The notes: generated by a model not told the origin, from the letters alone. DNA of 64,000 nucleotides from Actinobacillus porcinus (GCF_901764995.1 NZ_CABFKI010000002.1:208637-272636), one strand, 5' to 3'; positions 1 to 11,466 are shown, numbered from the stretch's first letter. Translations and numbers: made by a program.

Positions 1-34
1 GATTATTTTTCTTAAAAATTTTTTTATTTTGTCC

Positions 35-63
35 CTTGAAAGCCCTAAAATAATGCCCCATAT
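35..63 (+). promoter_or_regulatory. Sigma-32 (heat-shock) promoter of groES-groEL
   Basis: A -35 CTTGAAA (35-41) and a -10 CCCCATAT (56-63) are separated by 14 bases. This is essentially the sigma-32 consensus, placed 44 bases before the groES start. The match is seen directly; heat induction is inferred from the well-known RpoH regulon. No CIRCE element was seen. Confidence 0.9.
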
Positions 64-106
64 AGGTCTCGCAATCGATAATTTTAATTATTTAAGGAGT
101 AACAAT

Positions 107-397
107 ATGGCAATTCGTCCATTACATGATCGCGTTCTACTTAAACGCGAAGAAGTTGAAGCATTATCTGCAGGCGGTATCGTGTTAACAGGTTCTGCCG
201 CAACCAAATCAACCCGCGCAAAAGTCATTGCGGTAGGTAAAGGCCGTATTTTAGAAAACGGCACCGTTCAACCGTTAGATGTAAAAGTCGGCGACACCGT
301 TATTTTCAATGATGGTTATGGCGTAAAAGCAGAAAAAATTGATGGCGAAGAAGTGTTAATCGTTTCAGAAAACGATATTTTGGCTATTGTAGAATAA
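107..397 (+). CDS. groES: Co-chaperonin GroES
   Basis: This 96-residue protein is the heptameric lid that caps the GroEL folding chamber in the cytoplasm. The N-terminal beta strand [14 protein letters not shown] is diagnostic. The mobile loop that docks on GroEL, with its GGIVL core, lies at about residues 16-32. The ATG at 107 was chosen because AAGGAG lies 8 bases upstream and the family starts at MAIRPL or MNIRPL; the frame is open further upstream but only through the promoter. groEL follows 75 bases downstream, after a small hairpin, so the two form the usual operon under the sigma-32 promoter. Confidence 0.98.
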   Translation: MAIRPLHDRVLLKREEVEALSAGGIVLTGSAATKSTRAKVIAVGKGRILENGTVQPLDVKVGDTVIFNDGYGVKAEKIDGEEVLIVSENDILAIVE

Positions 398-432
398 TAA
401 AGTGCGGTCAATTTTGACCGAGAATTTTATAG

Positions 433-451
433 GGGCAAATCCTATTTGCCC
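433..451 (+). terminator. Hairpin between groES and groEL
   Basis: GGGCAAAT-CCT-ATTTGCCC forms a perfect 8-bp stem with a 3-base loop in the groES-groEL gap. There is no T-run after it, so it is more likely a processing or mRNA-stability hairpin than a full terminator. Similar GGGGCAAA/TTTGCCCC hairpins occur elsewhere in the window (for example 34465-34484). Confidence 0.5.
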
Positions 452-460
452 GATTGATAA

Positions 461-2116
<1,656 letters not shown>

Positions 2117-2165
2117 TCCGTCTCTACTCATCGGGGCAGGTATCAAAACCTGCTCCAAACAACAT

Positions 2166-2204
2166 AAAGCGCGGTCAAAATTTTTATTTTTTTGACCGCG
2201 CTTT
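2166..2204. terminator. Bidirectional terminator between groEL and pepP
   Basis: AAAGCGCGGTCAAAA (2166-2180) pairs with TTTTGACCGCGCTTT, giving a long stem with A/T flanks on both sides. It is an uptake-sequence-like inverted pair (AAAGCGCGGT variant) placed between two convergent genes, so it can end transcription from either side. Confidence 0.8.
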
Positions 2205-2220
2205 TGCTCGAGCTTTATCG

Positions 2221-3546
2221 CTATCTCTCCGCCATTAACCGCTCAATATCCTCAATTTCTTTGGGCACCGCGCAAGTTAGGTTTTTGTTGCCGTATTCCG
2301 TAATCAAAATATTATCTTCAATACGCACACCAATCCCCTTATATTGCTCTGGCACATTGGACTTTGGCGAAATATAAAGTCCGGGTTCAACGGTTAATAC
2401 CATCCCCACTTCCAAAGTGCGGTCGCGTTTTTTCGAGTTTCGATCACCGTTTTCTGTGGCATTAGAATAACTGCCCACATCATGCACATCCAAACCTAAC
2501 CAATGCCCTAATCCGTGCATATAAAATTCACGATGCGCATTATTCGCGATCAACTCGTCCACATCCCCCTGCAAGATCCCTAAGCGCACCAAACCTTCCA
2601 CTTTAATGCGCACCACTTCATCATTGGCTTGTTGAATATTATTGCCCACCACCAGCAATTCCAAGGCACGTTTTTGCGCCGCCAATACGATTTCATAAAT
2701 TTCCCGTTGTGGTTGGCTAAATTTTCCGTTCACTGGAAAAGTGCGTGTAATATCGCCGGCATACATGGCAAATTCACAGCCCGCATCAATGAGCACTAAA
2801 TCGCCGTCTTTTAAGGGTTGATCATTTTCGGTGTAATGTAAAATACAGGCATTTTCGCCCCCTGCAACAATGCTGTTGTAAGAAGGGTAACGTGCACCAA
2901 ATCGGTTGAATTCATGTAAAATTTCACTTTCAATTTCATATTCAAAACGATTTGGACGCGTTTCACGCATCGCTCGAATATGCCCTAACGCACTAATTTG
3001 CCCTGCTTGTTGCATCAACCGTATTTCATTTGGGGATTTAAACAACCGCATTTCGTCTAAGTGCGGTCGTAAATTCGTAAGTTTTGCACTAGGCGGTAAC
3101 AACGCCAACATTAAGGTATCATTATGCTCACGCAAATCTTGCAAATGATAAATCTGTTCAACATTTGCCAATAACGCAGGCAGTTCGTCTTTCAGTGTTT
3201 CAATTGAAAAGGCATAATCCACATTGAGCGTAGCCGGCGCATTTTCTACGCCCAAACGCCGTCCGTTCCACGTTTCCATTTCAGGATCATTGGGACGCAA
3301 AAAAAGTGCGGTCTGGTTTTGCCCGTTTTGGCGGGTTAAAACCAGCACAGAATCAGGTTCATTAAACCCCGTTAAATACCAAAAATAACTGTCTTGACGA
3401 AATGGATAAGCGGTGTCATTTGAACGTGTTTGTTCGCTTGCCGAGAAAATAATGGCGGCAAAATTATCGCCTAAACGTTCAAATAACGTTGTACGCCGTT
3501 CTATAAATTCTTGCTTTGGCAAGGCTGCCATATAAGCCAAATCCAT
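2221..3546 (-). CDS. pepP: Xaa-Pro aminopeptidase P
   Basis: Cytoplasmic metallo-aminopeptidase that removes the N-terminal residue before proline; 441 residues, like E. coli PepP. An N-terminal creatinase-like domain is followed by the pita-bread catalytic domain. The five metal ligands are visible in order: Asp in LIDAGCEF, Asp in GDITRTF, His in GLGHWLG, Glu in VEPGLY and Glu in VRIED. The ATG at 3546 was chosen over an adjacent GTG because AGGAG sits 6 bases upstream. ygfB lies just upstream on the same strand, matching the ygfB-pepP order of other gammaproteobacteria; ubiH does not follow here. Confidence 0.95.
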   Translation of the reverse strand: MDLAYMAALPKQEFIERRTTLFERLGDNFAAIIFSASEQTRSNDTAYPFRQDSYFWYLTGFNEPDSVLVLTRQNGQNQTALFLRPNDPEMETWNGRRLGVENAPATLNVDYAFSIETLKDELPALLANVEQIYHLQDLREHNDTLMLALLPPSAKLTNLRPHLDEMRLFKSPNEIRLMQQAGQISALGHIRAMRETRPNRFEYEIESEILHEFNRFGARYPSYNSIVAGGENACILHYTENDQPLKDGDLVLIDAGCEFAMYAGDITRTFPVNGKFSQPQREIYEIVLAAQKRALELLVVGNNIQQANDEVVRIKVEGLVRLGILQGDVDELIANNAHREFYMHGLGHWLGLDVHDVGSYSNATENGDRNSKKRDRTLEVGMVLTVEPGLYISPKSNVPEQYKGIGVRIEDNILITEYGNKNLTCAVPKEIEDIERLMAER

Positions 3547-3555
3547 CACAAACTC

Positions 3556-4101
3556 CTAGTGAATTGTCGGTTTTTCGGTATCGGTTTGCGGTTTAAAATG
3601 AGTATAAAATAACGCCGCGATGGTACGCACATATTCAATGATTTCTTCCAGTGCTTCCGCTAATTCTTCTTGATTATCATCTTCATCATAACCTAACTGA
3701 CAAATATCATTTAAGTCATCTAATGCTTCACCGATTTCGCCTTTTTCTTTGTCCAATTTAGGTTGATTTAAGCCTAAACCCAGTAAGAAATGATTCGTCC
3801 ATTCGCATAATGCGTCCGCTTGCACAAATACATTGTCATCTTCAGGCAACAATAATTCAAAATTAAAGCCATCAATATCCGATAAAGTGCGGTCAATATC
3901 TTGATAGATTTGGGTAATATCAGCAAGCAACGCGGTTGGATAGGCATGATTGTCGTTGGTCATTTGATACAACAATGTTTGCCAGCTTTGATCTCGCACA
4001 CCGCCGCAAATTAAACCGGTTAAAAAGCCATGTAATTCTGCCGCAGTGAGTTCAATTTGCGCGCTTTTTAATTGTTGTTGAAGTGTTGAATATTCAGTCA
4101 T
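3556..4101 (-). CDS. ygfB: YgfB-family protein (UPF0149)
   Basis: This 181-residue acidic, mostly helical cytoplasmic protein belongs to the YgfB/YecA-like UPF0149 family. It shows the family block [11 protein letters not shown] near residue 24 and FLLGLG in the second half. It has no C-terminal SEC zinc tail. The gene precedes pepP by a few bases and diverges from zapA, which is the conserved gammaproteobacterial neighbourhood. Its biochemical role is not visible from sequence; published work on YgfB in Pseudomonas concerns regulation of antibiotic resistance genes, and transferring that here would be speculation. Confidence 0.9.
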   Translation of the reverse strand: MTEYSTLQQQLKSAQIELTAAELHGFLTGLICGGVRDQSWQTLLYQMTNDNHAYPTALLADITQIYQDIDRTLSDIDGFNFELLLPEDDNVFVQADALCEWTNHFLLGLGLNQPKLDKEKGEIGEALDDLNDICQLGYDEDDNQEELAEALEEIIEYVRTIAALFYTHFKPQTDTEKPTIH

Positions 4102-4193
4102 TTACTCTTCCTTTCTGTTAAGTTATCCGCATTCTATCAGATTCTCTATGACGAAAATATTTCTCTGTGGCATAATAGCCAAAAATTTTTAGA

Positions 4194-4523
4194 ATGGTAA
4201 AAGTTATGGCAATGATTGAGCTGAATTTTTTAGGGCAAATTGTGCGTTTAAATGTGCCTGAAGAACAACACGACAGTTTGCGTGAAGCGGCACGCATTTT
4301 GGATCAACGCGTCATGGAAATGAAAGATCGGATGCAAACGGTGCAAGTTGAACGCGCATTAAATATTGTGGCATTAAATCTCAGTTTTGAATTATTACAA
4401 GAAAGAAGCAAAATTACGGAAACGGAAAAAGTGTTACAGAATCAAATTCAGCAATTAAGTGCGTCTTTGGAAAAAATTATTGCATGTTCAACAAATCAGC
4501 AAACAACCTATGAAATTCAATAA
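4194..4523 (+). CDS. zapA: Cell division protein ZapA
   Basis: Small coiled-coil protein that cross-links FtsZ filaments at the division ring. The N-terminal head (IELNFLGQIVRLNVPEEQ) and the central helix with ALNIVALNLSFELL match ZapA; residues from about 60 onward form the coiled coil. The 109-residue frame starts at ATG 4194, but ATGs at 4206 and 4212 fit the family alignment as well or better, and no strong ribosome site decides between them. 6S RNA and ygfA follow, the same zapA-ssrS-ygfA order as in E. coli. Confidence 0.9.
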   Translation: MVKVMAMIELNFLGQIVRLNVPEEQHDSLREAARILDQRVMEMKDRMQTVQVERALNIVALNLSFELLQERSKITETEKVLQNQIQQLSASLEKIIACSTNQQTTYEIQ

Positions 4524-4543
4524 AATTTGATAAAAATCATGTT

Positions 4544-4579
4544 TTGACACTGTTCAAATTCGCTAATTTCAGTTAGTAT
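4544..4579 (+). promoter_or_regulatory. Possible promoter region of 6S RNA
   Basis: TTGACA (4544-4549) and TAGTAT (4574-4579) lie just before the 6S RNA 5' end. Their spacing (24 bases) is too wide for one promoter, so they may belong to two overlapping promoters. TAGTAT would place the start near 4586-4590, where the conserved RNA begins. Confidence 0.4.
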
Positions 4580-4588
4580 TTAACGCAA

Positions 4589-4776
4589 AGATTACCTGAG
4601 ATGTTCGCCAAAGGGTTACGTCCCTGAGCCGATATTTACATACTTAGAGTTGGCTTCTCAGCTGTCGGTGTGCAGGCTTAGTTTAACTAAGAAGCCTAAT
4701 GATAGTTATAGTTAACTCCCTTGAACCATCGGGTTCAAGGACCGACCACCCAAAACGGCATCTCGGGGCTCTTCCC
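4589..4776 (+). ncRNA. ssrS: 6S RNA
   Basis: The roughly 187-base stretch between zapA and ygfA matches 6S RNA at both closing-stem ends. CCTGAGATGTTCGCC occurs near the 5' end, then CCCTGAGCCGATATTT, and CTTGAACC..GGTTCAAGG, then GGCATCTCGGGG at the 3' end, which pairs with the 5' CCTGAGATG. The middle forms the large open bubble that mimics a melted promoter. 6S RNA binds sigma-70 RNA polymerase and down-regulates many promoters in stationary phase. The exact ends are estimated from the E. coli molecule. ygfA starts 12 bases downstream and is normally co-transcribed. Confidence 0.93.
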
Positions 4777-4788
4777 TAACAATTTCCT

Positions 4789-5361
4789 ATGAAAAAATCA
4801 ATTTCTGAGCTACGCGCTCAACTCCGCAATCAAATTCGCCAAACTCGTTATCTTTTAACCGCACTTGAACAAGCTCAAGCGGAAAAAATTGTAACGCAAA
4901 AAGCCTTAGATCTCATTGCACAACGTCAAGCGCAAAATATTGCGATTTATTTATCCTTTGATGGTGAAATTTCCACTCAATTACTGATTGAACAACTGTG
5001 GGAAAAAGGAAAAAACGTCTATTTGCCCCTTCTGCATCCATTTTGTAAAGGACATTTGTTGTTTATTCATTACACACCGCAAACTCCATTAATCCCTAAT
5101 AAATTTGGTATTCTTGAACCGCAGTTAAATGTTCAACACATTCTGCCGTTAGAAAAGTTAGATATTATTTTTACTCCTTTAGTTGCCTTTGATAAACAAG
5201 GTAATCGTCTCGGCATGGGGGGCGGGTTCTATGATCGCACTTTACAAGATTGGCGTTCAAAAAATTTCATTCCCGTTGGGCTGGCACATCAATGTCAACA
5301 AGTGGAAGCCTTACCTATTGAAAGTTGGGATATACCGCTATTTGATATTTTGGTGGGTTGA
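4789..5361 (+). CDS. ygfA: 5-formyltetrahydrofolate cyclo-ligase
   Basis: ATP-dependent enzyme (190 residues) that turns 5-formyl-THF into 5,10-methenyl-THF in cytoplasmic one-carbon metabolism. The signature RLGMGGGFYDRTL near residue 145 carries the ATP/phosphate loop and is diagnostic. The N-terminal KKSISELRAQLRNQIRQTR helix also fits the family. It lies directly downstream of 6S RNA, the ancient ssrS-ygfA pairing. A GGGGCA/TGCCCC hairpin after the stop ends the unit against the convergent dxr. Confidence 0.95.
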   Translation: MKKSISELRAQLRNQIRQTRYLLTALEQAQAEKIVTQKALDLIAQRQAQNIAIYLSFDGEISTQLLIEQLWEKGKNVYLPLLHPFCKGHLLFIHYTPQTPLIPNKFGILEPQLNVQHILPLEKLDIIFTPLVAFDKQGNRLGMGGGFYDRTLQDWRSKNFIPVGLAHQCQQVEALPIESWDIPLFDILVG

Positions 5362-5368
5362 TTGGATT

Positions 5369-5387
5369 TGGGGCATTTATTGCCCCA
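5369..5387. terminator. Terminator between ygfA and dxr
   Basis: TGGGGCA-TTTAT-TGCCCCA is a perfect 7-bp stem followed by TTT on the plus strand. It sits between two convergent genes, 8 bases after the ygfA stop. Confidence 0.65.
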
Positions 5388-5410
5388 TTTCATAATAAAA
5401 TTTGAAGGGA

Positions 5411-6598
5411 TTAAATAAACGATTTCGCCAATTCACGCGCTTGACCATCGACTTCAAGCACATCGTCAACGCAATCAATAGATTGCGGTTGTATCGCTTC
5501 AACGACTTTGCTATTCACTTTGGCAATATCCGTAAACTTAATCTGACCATTTAAGAAAGCATCTACCGCAATTTCGTTCGCCGCATTCATTGCCGTTGTC
5601 GCATACTGCCCTGCGGCAAAGGCATCCATGGCCAATTTAAGATTAGGGTAACGATTAAAATCCGGTTCTAAAAATGTCAGCCCATTTAACTTATAAAAAT
5701 CCAAGGGTTCAACCCCGGCAAAAGTGCGGTTTGGATAAGCCATGGTTTCTGCAATTGGCGTGCGCATATCAGGATTGCCCATCTGTGCAATCACGGAACC
5801 ATCCACATAACGCACCATAGAATGAATAATAGATTGCGGGTGAATAATCACTTCCATTTCATCTGCACTAGCATTAAACAACCAACGCGCTTCAATATAT
5901 TCCAACCCTTTATTCATCATGGTTGCACTATCTACAGAGATTTTCTTACCCATTGACCAATTCGGATGTGCCACCGCCTGTGCCGGCGTAATACGGTCAA
6001 ACTCACTTAAATCCGTATAGCGGAAAGGCCCGCCAGATCCCGTCAACACAATCTTCGAAATACCCAAATCCTTTAACGGACAAAAGCCGATTTTTTGTTG
6101 TGCTTCGGGCGGTAAAGACTGGAAAATCGCATTATGTTCACTATCCACCGGCAATAATTGTGCACCGTGATTTTTTACAGCATCAATAAAAAGCTGCCCA
6201 CAAGTCACCAAACTTTCTTTATTTGCCAACAACACACGCTTGCCCGCTTTCACTGCGGAAAGGGTTGGCAACAAACCGGCCGCGCCCACAATTGCCGCCA
6301 TCACCTGATCTGCCTGTTCGTGTGCCGCCAATTCACAAATGGCTTTTTGCCCGCTCAACACTTGAGTTTTGCTACCAAGTGCGGTCAATTTTTCCCGCAA
6401 ATTTTTCGCCGCACTTTCATCATCTAAGGCGGCAAAGATAGGTTGAAACTTCATACATTGTTCAACCATCAATTCTACATTTCGTCCACCCACTAAAGCA
6501 AAGGCTTGATATTGTTCGGGATTATGTTCAATAACAGACAACGTACTTGTGCCAATTGAGCCTGTTGAACCCAGAATGACGAGATTTTGTTTTTTCAT
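5411..6598 (-). CDS. dxr: 1-deoxy-D-xylulose 5-phosphate reductoisomerase
   Basis: Second enzyme of the MEP isoprenoid pathway (also called IspC), making 2-C-methyl-D-erythritol 4-phosphate with NADPH; 395 residues. The dinucleotide loop [11 protein letters not shown] starts at residue 9. The catalytic/metal segment DSEHNAIFQ and the flexible loop region [19 protein letters not shown] are intact. MKKQNL at 6598 is taken as the start; the longer open frame adds 26 residues with no family similarity. It lies downstream of pyrH-frr on the same strand, but a hairpin plus T-run in the frr-dxr gap suggests reduced read-through. Confidence 0.97.
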   Translation of the reverse strand: MKKQNLVILGSTGSIGTSTLSVIEHNPEQYQAFALVGGRNVELMVEQCMKFQPIFAALDDESAAKNLREKLTALGSKTQVLSGQKAICELAAHEQADQVMAAIVGAAGLLPTLSAVKAGKRVLLANKESLVTCGQLFIDAVKNHGAQLLPVDSEHNAIFQSLPPEAQQKIGFCPLKDLGISKIVLTGSGGPFRYTDLSEFDRITPAQAVAHPNWSMGKKISVDSATMMNKGLEYIEARWLFNASADEMEVIIHPQSIIHSMVRYVDGSVIAQMGNPDMRTPIAETMAYPNRTFAGVEPLDFYKLNGLTFLEPDFNRYPNLKLAMDAFAAGQYATTAMNAANEIAVDAFLNGQIKFTDIAKVNSKVVEAIQPQSIDCVDDVLEVDGQARELAKSFI

Positions 6599-6623
6599 AG
6601 AAATTCCGTAGAATGAACGCTCA

Positions 6624-6679
6624 TATAAAAAAACGCAGAAAAATCTGCGTTCTACATTGGTGGGGAATTGCCCCACCCC
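6624..6679 (-). terminator. Two hairpins between frr and dxr
   Basis: Reading the minus strand, a GGGGTGGGG../CCCCACC stem-loop (6659-6679) is followed by ACGCAGA-TTTT-TCTGCGT (6633-6650) and then a run of seven T. The second is a good intrinsic terminator or attenuator. Between the two lies TGTAG, shared with hairpins at 18858-18886 and 31248-31287. Confidence 0.65.
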
Positions 6680-6689
6680 ATAATTTAAA

Positions 6690-7247
6690 TTAAAAATCCA
6701 TCAACTCTTTTTCTTTATCCGCTAACACTTCATCCACTTTCTTGATAAAGGCGTCAGTAATTTTTTGGATTTCTTCTTCCGCTTTGTGTTGTTCGTTTTC
6801 GCTGATTTCTTTGTCTTTTAACAACGCTTTGATTTTATCATTTGCGTCACGGCGCACGTTACGAATGGCCACTTTGCCTTGCTCACCTTCGCCTTTCACC
6901 AATTTAATTAAATCTTTACGGCGTTCTTCTGTTAATGGTGGCAATGGTACACGGATTGTTGTGCCGGCTGAAGATGGGTTTAAACCGAGATCTGAGGTTA
7001 AAATTGCTTTTTCCACCGCACTAATTAATGAACGGTCAAACACGCTGACGGCTAATGTACGTGCATCTTCTGCCACTACGTTCGCTAATTGGCGTAATGG
7101 TGTTGCAGCACCGTAATATTCCACTTGAATCCCATCTAAAAGAGAGGGTTGCGCACGGCCTGTACGAATTTTTGAAATATGGCCTTTAAGTGCTTCAAGA
7201 CTCTTTTCCATACGCTCTTGCGTATCTTTTTTGATTTCGTTGATCAT
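6690..7247 (-). CDS. frr: Ribosome recycling factor
   Basis: This 185-residue tRNA-shaped protein works with EF-G to split post-termination ribosomes. The family's N-terminal helix ([17 protein letters not shown]), the [15 protein letters not shown] turn, and the C-terminal three-helix bundle with RRDANDKIK are all present. It sits 54 bases downstream of pyrH and upstream of dxr, the standard tsf-pyrH-frr-dxr gene order, but tsf is not next to pyrH here; a divergent phosphoethanolamine transferase gene takes that place. Confidence 0.98.
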   Translation of the reverse strand: MINEIKKDTQERMEKSLEALKGHISKIRTGRAQPSLLDGIQVEYYGAATPLRQLANVVAEDARTLAVSVFDRSLISAVEKAILTSDLGLNPSSAGTTIRVPLPPLTEERRKDLIKLVKGEGEQGKVAIRNVRRDANDKIKALLKDKEISENEQHKAEEEIQKITDAFIKKVDEVLADKEKELMDF

Positions 7248-7300
7248 TGTTTTTCCTTGTTATTGACTATTTTAAGGTTTTATCAAAATAATGAAGTAAA

Positions 7301-8014
7301 TTAAGAAATAATGGTGCCTTCGGTTAAACCAGTCACCACTTCACGTAATGCACCCGGTTTACCCATATTAAATACACGAATCGGCATACCGTGGTCGCGC
7401 GCTAAAGTAAATGCCGCTAAGTCCATCACTTGTAATTCTTTTTCGATCACATCAGCATAGCTTAATGTATTAAATAATTTCGCATCCGGGTTTTTAGCAG
7501 GGTCGCAATCATATACGCCATCTACTTTGGTGGCTTTTAAAACCACATCTGCTTCAATTTCAATACCACGCAAACAAGCGGCTGAGTCTGTTGTAAAGAA
7601 TGGGCTACCTGTACCGCCAGAGAAAATAACAACACGTTTTTCACGTAACATTTTAATGGCTTCTGACCAGTTGTAAGTATCGCAAATACCGTTTAATTGG
7701 AAGGCAGACATCAATTTCGCATTCACATCTGCACGGTGTAAAGCATCACGCATTGCCAAACCATTCATTACCGTTGCAAGCATCCCCATATGGTCACCCA
7801 CAACGCGGTTCATGCCCGCTTTCGCTAATTTTGCACCGCGGAATAAATTACCACCACCTAAAACAACACCGACTTCCACGCCCATAGATAACAATTCCTT
7901 AATCTCAAGCGCCATTCTGTCCAGTATAGATGGATCGATACCAAACCCTTCAGCCCCTTGCAAGGCTTCGCCACTTAATTTTAAAAGAATACGGTTATAA
8001 ATTGGTTTGCTCAT
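7301..8014 (-). CDS. pyrH: UMP kinase
   Basis: Bacterial UMP kinase (237 residues, amino-acid-kinase fold, hexameric, GTP-activated) that phosphorylates UMP to UDP. Seen motifs are LLKLSGEAL at the N-terminus, GGGNLFRG in the first third and the UMP/ATP segment [34 protein letters not shown] at 8014 is the family start; the open frame extends 49 residues upstream without similarity. It is the first gene of the minus-strand pyrH-frr-dxr unit and diverges from the gene at 8151. Confidence 0.97.
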   Translation of the reverse strand: MSKPIYNRILLKLSGEALQGAEGFGIDPSILDRMALEIKELLSMGVEVGVVLGGGNLFRGAKLAKAGMNRVVGDHMGMLATVMNGLAMRDALHRADVNAKLMSAFQLNGICDTYNWSEAIKMLREKRVVIFSGGTGSPFFTTDSAACLRGIEIEADVVLKATKVDGVYDCDPAKNPDAKLFNTLSYADVIEKELQVMDLAAFTLARDHGMPIRVFNMGKPGALREVVTGLTEGTIIS

Positions 8015-8150
8015 TTTCTTGCTCCCACTAGGATTGAACACAAAATTCTCGCTATTATAAAGTAACTTCACATAACAACCAATAGAATACATCAGAAAAA
8101 TTCGGTAAAATTGCACCGCACTTTCGGCAATAATAACAAAAGGAAAAATC

Positions 8151-9737
8151 GTGTTTGCCAAATTGATTAATAAGTTATTTTCTCATCCTACAGCCCAACA
8201 AGTCATCGCGACAATTTTATCGCTCATTTTAGTCATTTTTGCCGCTCGATTAATGATTATCGGCTCAGGTTTTGATGCACATCCCAGCCTTAAAGCCGTG
8301 TTATTGATGGCGGTTTTATTGATTATGTTAAGCGCATCGAAAAAAATATTTTGGTTTGTGGCATTTCCTTTTGTTTTACTGCACGCCCTTTATTCACCGG
8401 TGGGATTAACCTTTGGTGCACCGTCTTACCAATATGTTGCATCGATATTTGCTACGGATCTTCTTGAAAGCAAAGAATTTTTCTCGCAACTTCCATTGCT
8501 CAATTTCTTATATCCTATAGGGATTTTATTTTGCATTTGGCAATTCCGTTCGCTTACCCAAACATTTCACATTCATTTTTACAAAAATAAACTCTTTCTC
8601 GCGGTAGTGACTATTTTTCTGCTATGGAGCGCGGGCCCGTTAAAATTTATTACGGAAACCTACACGGCAACAATCAAAGTCAAAGATGAACTGGCTCGGC
8701 TAAATGGCATGTCCATTCAAAGCCAATGGGGAAATTCAACGATTTCGGGAGCAAAATATGATGATTATGTTTTGATCATCGGCGAAAGTGCACGAAAAGA
8801 TTACCATCATGCTTATGGTTACCCTGTGGAAAATACCCCATTTATGTCAACGGCTAATGGCATATTAATTGACGGATTTACCGCTGGCGGCACCAATACC
8901 ATAGCGTCTCTTAAGTTAATGTTAACCAAACCCGATACACAAACTTGGGAAGGCAATTATGCTTTAAATTTCATCGACTTAATCAAATCTGCGGGTCTAA
9001 AAACCATTTGGATTTCAAACCAAGGCTATTTAGGGCAATTTGATACGCCAATTTCAGCCATTGCGAACAAAAGCGATGAAAAAATCTTTTTAAAATCAGG
9101 GGATAGCTTAAATACCAATACCAGCGATTTTGACTTACTGCCCAAATTTGCCCAAGTTATCGAACAACCTGCGCAAGGCAAACGTTTTATCGTGCTGCAT
9201 TTGTATGGTTCACATCCCATTACTTGCGATCGTCTCAGTGATTATGAAAAGCTCTATAGCGATTATGATATTGAGGAAAAATACTACAATGTCAATTGCT
9301 ATGCTTCATCCATGAAAAAAACGGACGAAGTGCTCAAACGCGTTTATGAAGCGTTGGTCAAAAACAACGAAAAATCTCACCGCACTTTTTCGATGATCTA
9401 TTTTTCTGACCACGGCTTAGCGCAACATGAAACGGAAACCAGTATCGAAATTCACAATAGCGCAGGTAAAAGTAAGCGTCATTTTGATATTCCGTTGTTT
9501 AAAATTTCCAGTGATGATCGCGAACGCCATGTTTATCGCGTGTTTAAATCAGGTTTAAACTTTACGGACGGGATTGCCAAATGGATCGGTATTCAAAATC
9601 CCAAACTCAATCCTGATGCGGATTTATTTAGCAACGAAGCCGACAAAGACGATTACGGCTTAAAAGCTCAAATTGAGAAGATCAATGCCCCCGATGATCC
9701 TGCCGTGGTGATTCCACGCAAAAACAAGGGGGAATAA
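8151..9737 (+). CDS. Phosphoethanolamine transferase (EptA/sulfatase family, HI1064-like)
   Basis: Inner-membrane enzyme of 528 residues predicted to move phosphoethanolamine from phosphatidylethanolamine to an envelope acceptor such as LPS core or lipid A. About five membrane helices fill residues 17-165. The periplasmic sulfatase-fold domain begins near 203 with the metal ligand Glu in [18 protein letters not shown]. The candidate nucleophile Thr lies in AGGTNTIAS (about 245-253), and the Asp/His ligands are in [11 protein letters not shown]. The start is a GTG with AAAGGA upstream. The gene diverges from pyrH, like HI1064 beside pyrH in H. influenzae, and overlaps menH by one base (TAATG). 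The acceptor cannot be read from sequence. Confidence 0.85.
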   Translation: MFAKLINKLFSHPTAQQVIATILSLILVIFAARLMIIGSGFDAHPSLKAVLLMAVLLIMLSASKKIFWFVAFPFVLLHALYSPVGLTFGAPSYQYVASIFATDLLESKEFFSQLPLLNFLYPIGILFCIWQFRSLTQTFHIHFYKNKLFLAVVTIFLLWSAGPLKFITETYTATIKVKDELARLNGMSIQSQWGNSTISGAKYDDYVLIIGESARKDYHHAYGYPVENTPFMSTANGILIDGFTAGGTNTIASLKLMLTKPDTQTWEGNYALNFIDLIKSAGLKTIWISNQGYLGQFDTPISAIANKSDEKIFLKSGDSLNTNTSDFDLLPKFAQVIEQPAQGKRFIVLHLYGSHPITCDRLSDYEKLYSDYDIEEKYYNVNCYASSMKKTDEVLKRVYEALVKNNEKSHRTFSMIYFSDHGLAQHETETSIEIHNSAGKSKRHFDIPLFKISSDDRERHVYRVFKSGLNFTDGIAKWIGIQNPKLNPDADLFSNEADKDDYGLKAQIEKINAPDDPAVVIPRKNKGE

Positions 9738-10462
9738 TGCATTTAGTGTTCTTACACGGTTTACTCGGCAGCCAAGAAGATTGGCAAAAAATCATCGAAA
9801 ATTGCCCGCACTTTGATTGTATTGCCTTAGATTTACCCTACCACGGCACAGCAAAAAATAGGGCGGTAACCGATTTTGCAGAATGTGCTAATTATCTCGC
9901 GGAGCAAATCCAAAGTGCGGTGAAAAATGAGCCTTATTTTCTGATCGGCTACTCTCTGGGGGGACGAATTGCCTTGTATTATGCGTTGCAAGCACAATGT
10001 GAAAAGGGCAATCTGCAAGGCTTAATTGTCGAAGGGGCTAATCTCGGATTAAAGGATGACGCCGAGAAAGCCGTCCGTTGGCAAAATGATGAAAAATGGG
10101 CAGATCGATTTTGTTCAACCGCGCTCGAAAACCTATTAGAAGATTGGTATCAACAACCTGTTTTTGCCCATTTAAACGAACAGGAACGTGCGGCGTTAAT
10201 TCAAAAACGCGTGGGGAATTGTGGTGAAAACATCGGAAAAATGCTGAGAGCCACATCCCTTGCCAAACAACCCTATTTGGGCGATAAAGTGCGGTCAAGT
10301 TTGTTGCCGATTTATTATTTCGTGGGCGAAAAAGATCAAAAATTTCGCCAAATGGCAGCGTTGGAAAAATTAAATACGCGCATTATTCCCAATGCAGGGC
10401 ACAATGCCCATTTGGAAAATCCCAAGGGTTTTGTGGAAGCGTTGCAAGGAATTTTGGCATAG
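9737..10462 (+). CDS. menH: MenH, SHCHC synthase (alpha/beta hydrolase)
   Basis: Menaquinone-pathway enzyme (241 residues) that eliminates pyruvate from SEPHCHC to give SHCHC in the cytoplasm. It has the alpha/beta-hydrolase triad: Ser in GYSLGGR, Asp in VGEKD and His in NAGHNAHLENP. The opening LVFLHGLLGSQEDW matches the MenH oxyanion region. Its ATG overlaps the preceding stop (TAATG), so translation is likely coupled to the phosphoethanolamine transferase gene. menB follows 89 bases later and menC after two inserted genes, which supports the MenH assignment over a generic hydrolase. Confidence 0.88.
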   Translation: MHLVFLHGLLGSQEDWQKIIENCPHFDCIALDLPYHGTAKNRAVTDFAECANYLAEQIQSAVKNEPYFLIGYSLGGRIALYYALQAQCEKGNLQGLIVEGANLGLKDDAEKAVRWQNDEKWADRFCSTALENLLEDWYQQPVFAHLNEQERAALIQKRVGNCGENIGKMLRATSLAKQPYLGDKVRSSLLPIYYFVGEKDQKFRQMAALEKLNTRIIPNAGHNAHLENPKGFVEALQGILA

Positions 10463-10497
10463 AGAAATCAATTCTACATTTATGCCCAAACTTCCGT

Positions 10498-10503
10498 TAT
10501 AAT
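10498..10503 (+). promoter_or_regulatory. Candidate -10 element for menB
   Basis: A perfect TATAAT lies 49 bases before menB. The -35 position (about 10475-10480) is poor, so this is a possible internal promoter rather than a secure one. Confidence 0.35.
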
Positions 10504-10551
10504 TACCCCACTTTTTTAATCAGTTAACTTTTACTCAAATAGGAAACTCAA

Positions 10552-11409
10552 ATGTTATATCCAAGTGAAGAATTTTTATACGCCCCGGTTGAATGGGTTG
10601 ACCATAGCGAAGGCTACACGGATATTCGTTATCACAAATCAACAGACGGTATCGCGAAAATTACCATTAACCGTCCGGAAGTGCGCAACGCATTCCGTCC
10701 GCAAACGGTGAAAGAAATGATTCACGCCTTTGCTGATGCACGTTTTGATGAAAAAATTGGTGTGATCGTGTTAACCGGCGAAGGCGAATATGCGTTCTGC
10801 GCAGGCGGTGACCAAAAAATTCGCGGCGACTACGGTGGTTATAAAGACGACAGCGGCGTACACCACTTAAACGTTTTAGAATTCCAACGCGATATTCGCA
10901 CCTGTCCAAAACCTGTAGTGGCAATGGTAGCAGGTTATGCAGTGGGCGGCGGTCACGTGTTACATATGATGTGTGACTTAACCATTGCCGCGGATAACGC
11001 GAAATTTGGTCAAACCGGCCCGAAAGTGGGTTCATTTGACGGCGGCTGGGGCGCAAGCTATATGGCGCGTATCGTAGGTCAGAAAAAAGCCCGTGAAATT
11101 TGGTTCTTATGCCGTATGTACGATGCACAAGAAGCCTTAAATATGGGCTTAGTCAATACTGTTGTGCCTTATGCTGACTTAGAAAAAGAAACCGTGCGTT
11201 GGTGTCGTGAAATGTTACAAAACAGCCCAATCGCATTACGTTGCTTAAAAGCAGCATTAAATGCGGACTGTGACGGTCAAGCCGGCTTGCAAGAACTGGC
11301 CGGTAACGCAACGATGTTGTTCTATATGACGGAAGAGGGGCAAGAAGGTCGCAACGCGTTCAACGAAAAACGCGAACCTGATTTCAGCAAATTCCGCCGT
11401 AATCCTTAA
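10552..11409 (+). CDS. menB: 1,4-dihydroxy-2-naphthoyl-CoA synthase
   Basis: Crotonase-fold enzyme (285 residues) that closes the naphthoquinone ring of menaquinone from o-succinylbenzoyl-CoA. MenB-specific blocks are [12 protein letters not shown], the oxyanion-hole segment [20 protein letters not shown] and [20 protein letters not shown]. The length is normal and the sequence is intact. The gene follows menH on the same strand. An inverted pair of uptake sequences with a T-run right after the stop forms a terminator, so the next genes probably have separate or reduced transcription. Confidence 0.97.
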   Translation: MLYPSEEFLYAPVEWVDHSEGYTDIRYHKSTDGIAKITINRPEVRNAFRPQTVKEMIHAFADARFDEKIGVIVLTGEGEYAFCAGGDQKIRGDYGGYKDDSGVHHLNVLEFQRDIRTCPKPVVAMVAGYAVGGGHVLHMMCDLTIAADNAKFGQTGPKVGSFDGGWGASYMARIVGQKKAREIWFLCRMYDAQEALNMGLVNTVVPYADLEKETVRWCREMLQNSPIALRCLKAALNADCDGQAGLQELAGNATMLFYMTEEGQEGRNAFNEKREPDFSKFRRNP

Positions 11410-11419
11410 TGTTATCCAC

Positions 11420-11447
11420 AAAGTGCGGTTATTTTTGACCGCACTTT
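11420..11447 (+). terminator. Terminator after menB (paired uptake sequences)
   Basis: AAAGTGCGGT (11420-11429) and ACCGCACTTT (11438-11447) form a perfect 10-bp stem followed by T residues. It lies 10 bases after the menB stop and 20 before the HEPN/MNT pair. Confidence 0.8.
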
Positions 11448-11466
11448 TCTCTTGAAAGGTGGTTAT

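Noticed and set aside
10667..11128. Minus-strand open frame of 153 codons inside menB
   Set aside because: It is antisense to a fully conserved enzyme gene, has a biased Arg/His-rich composition and shows no domain.
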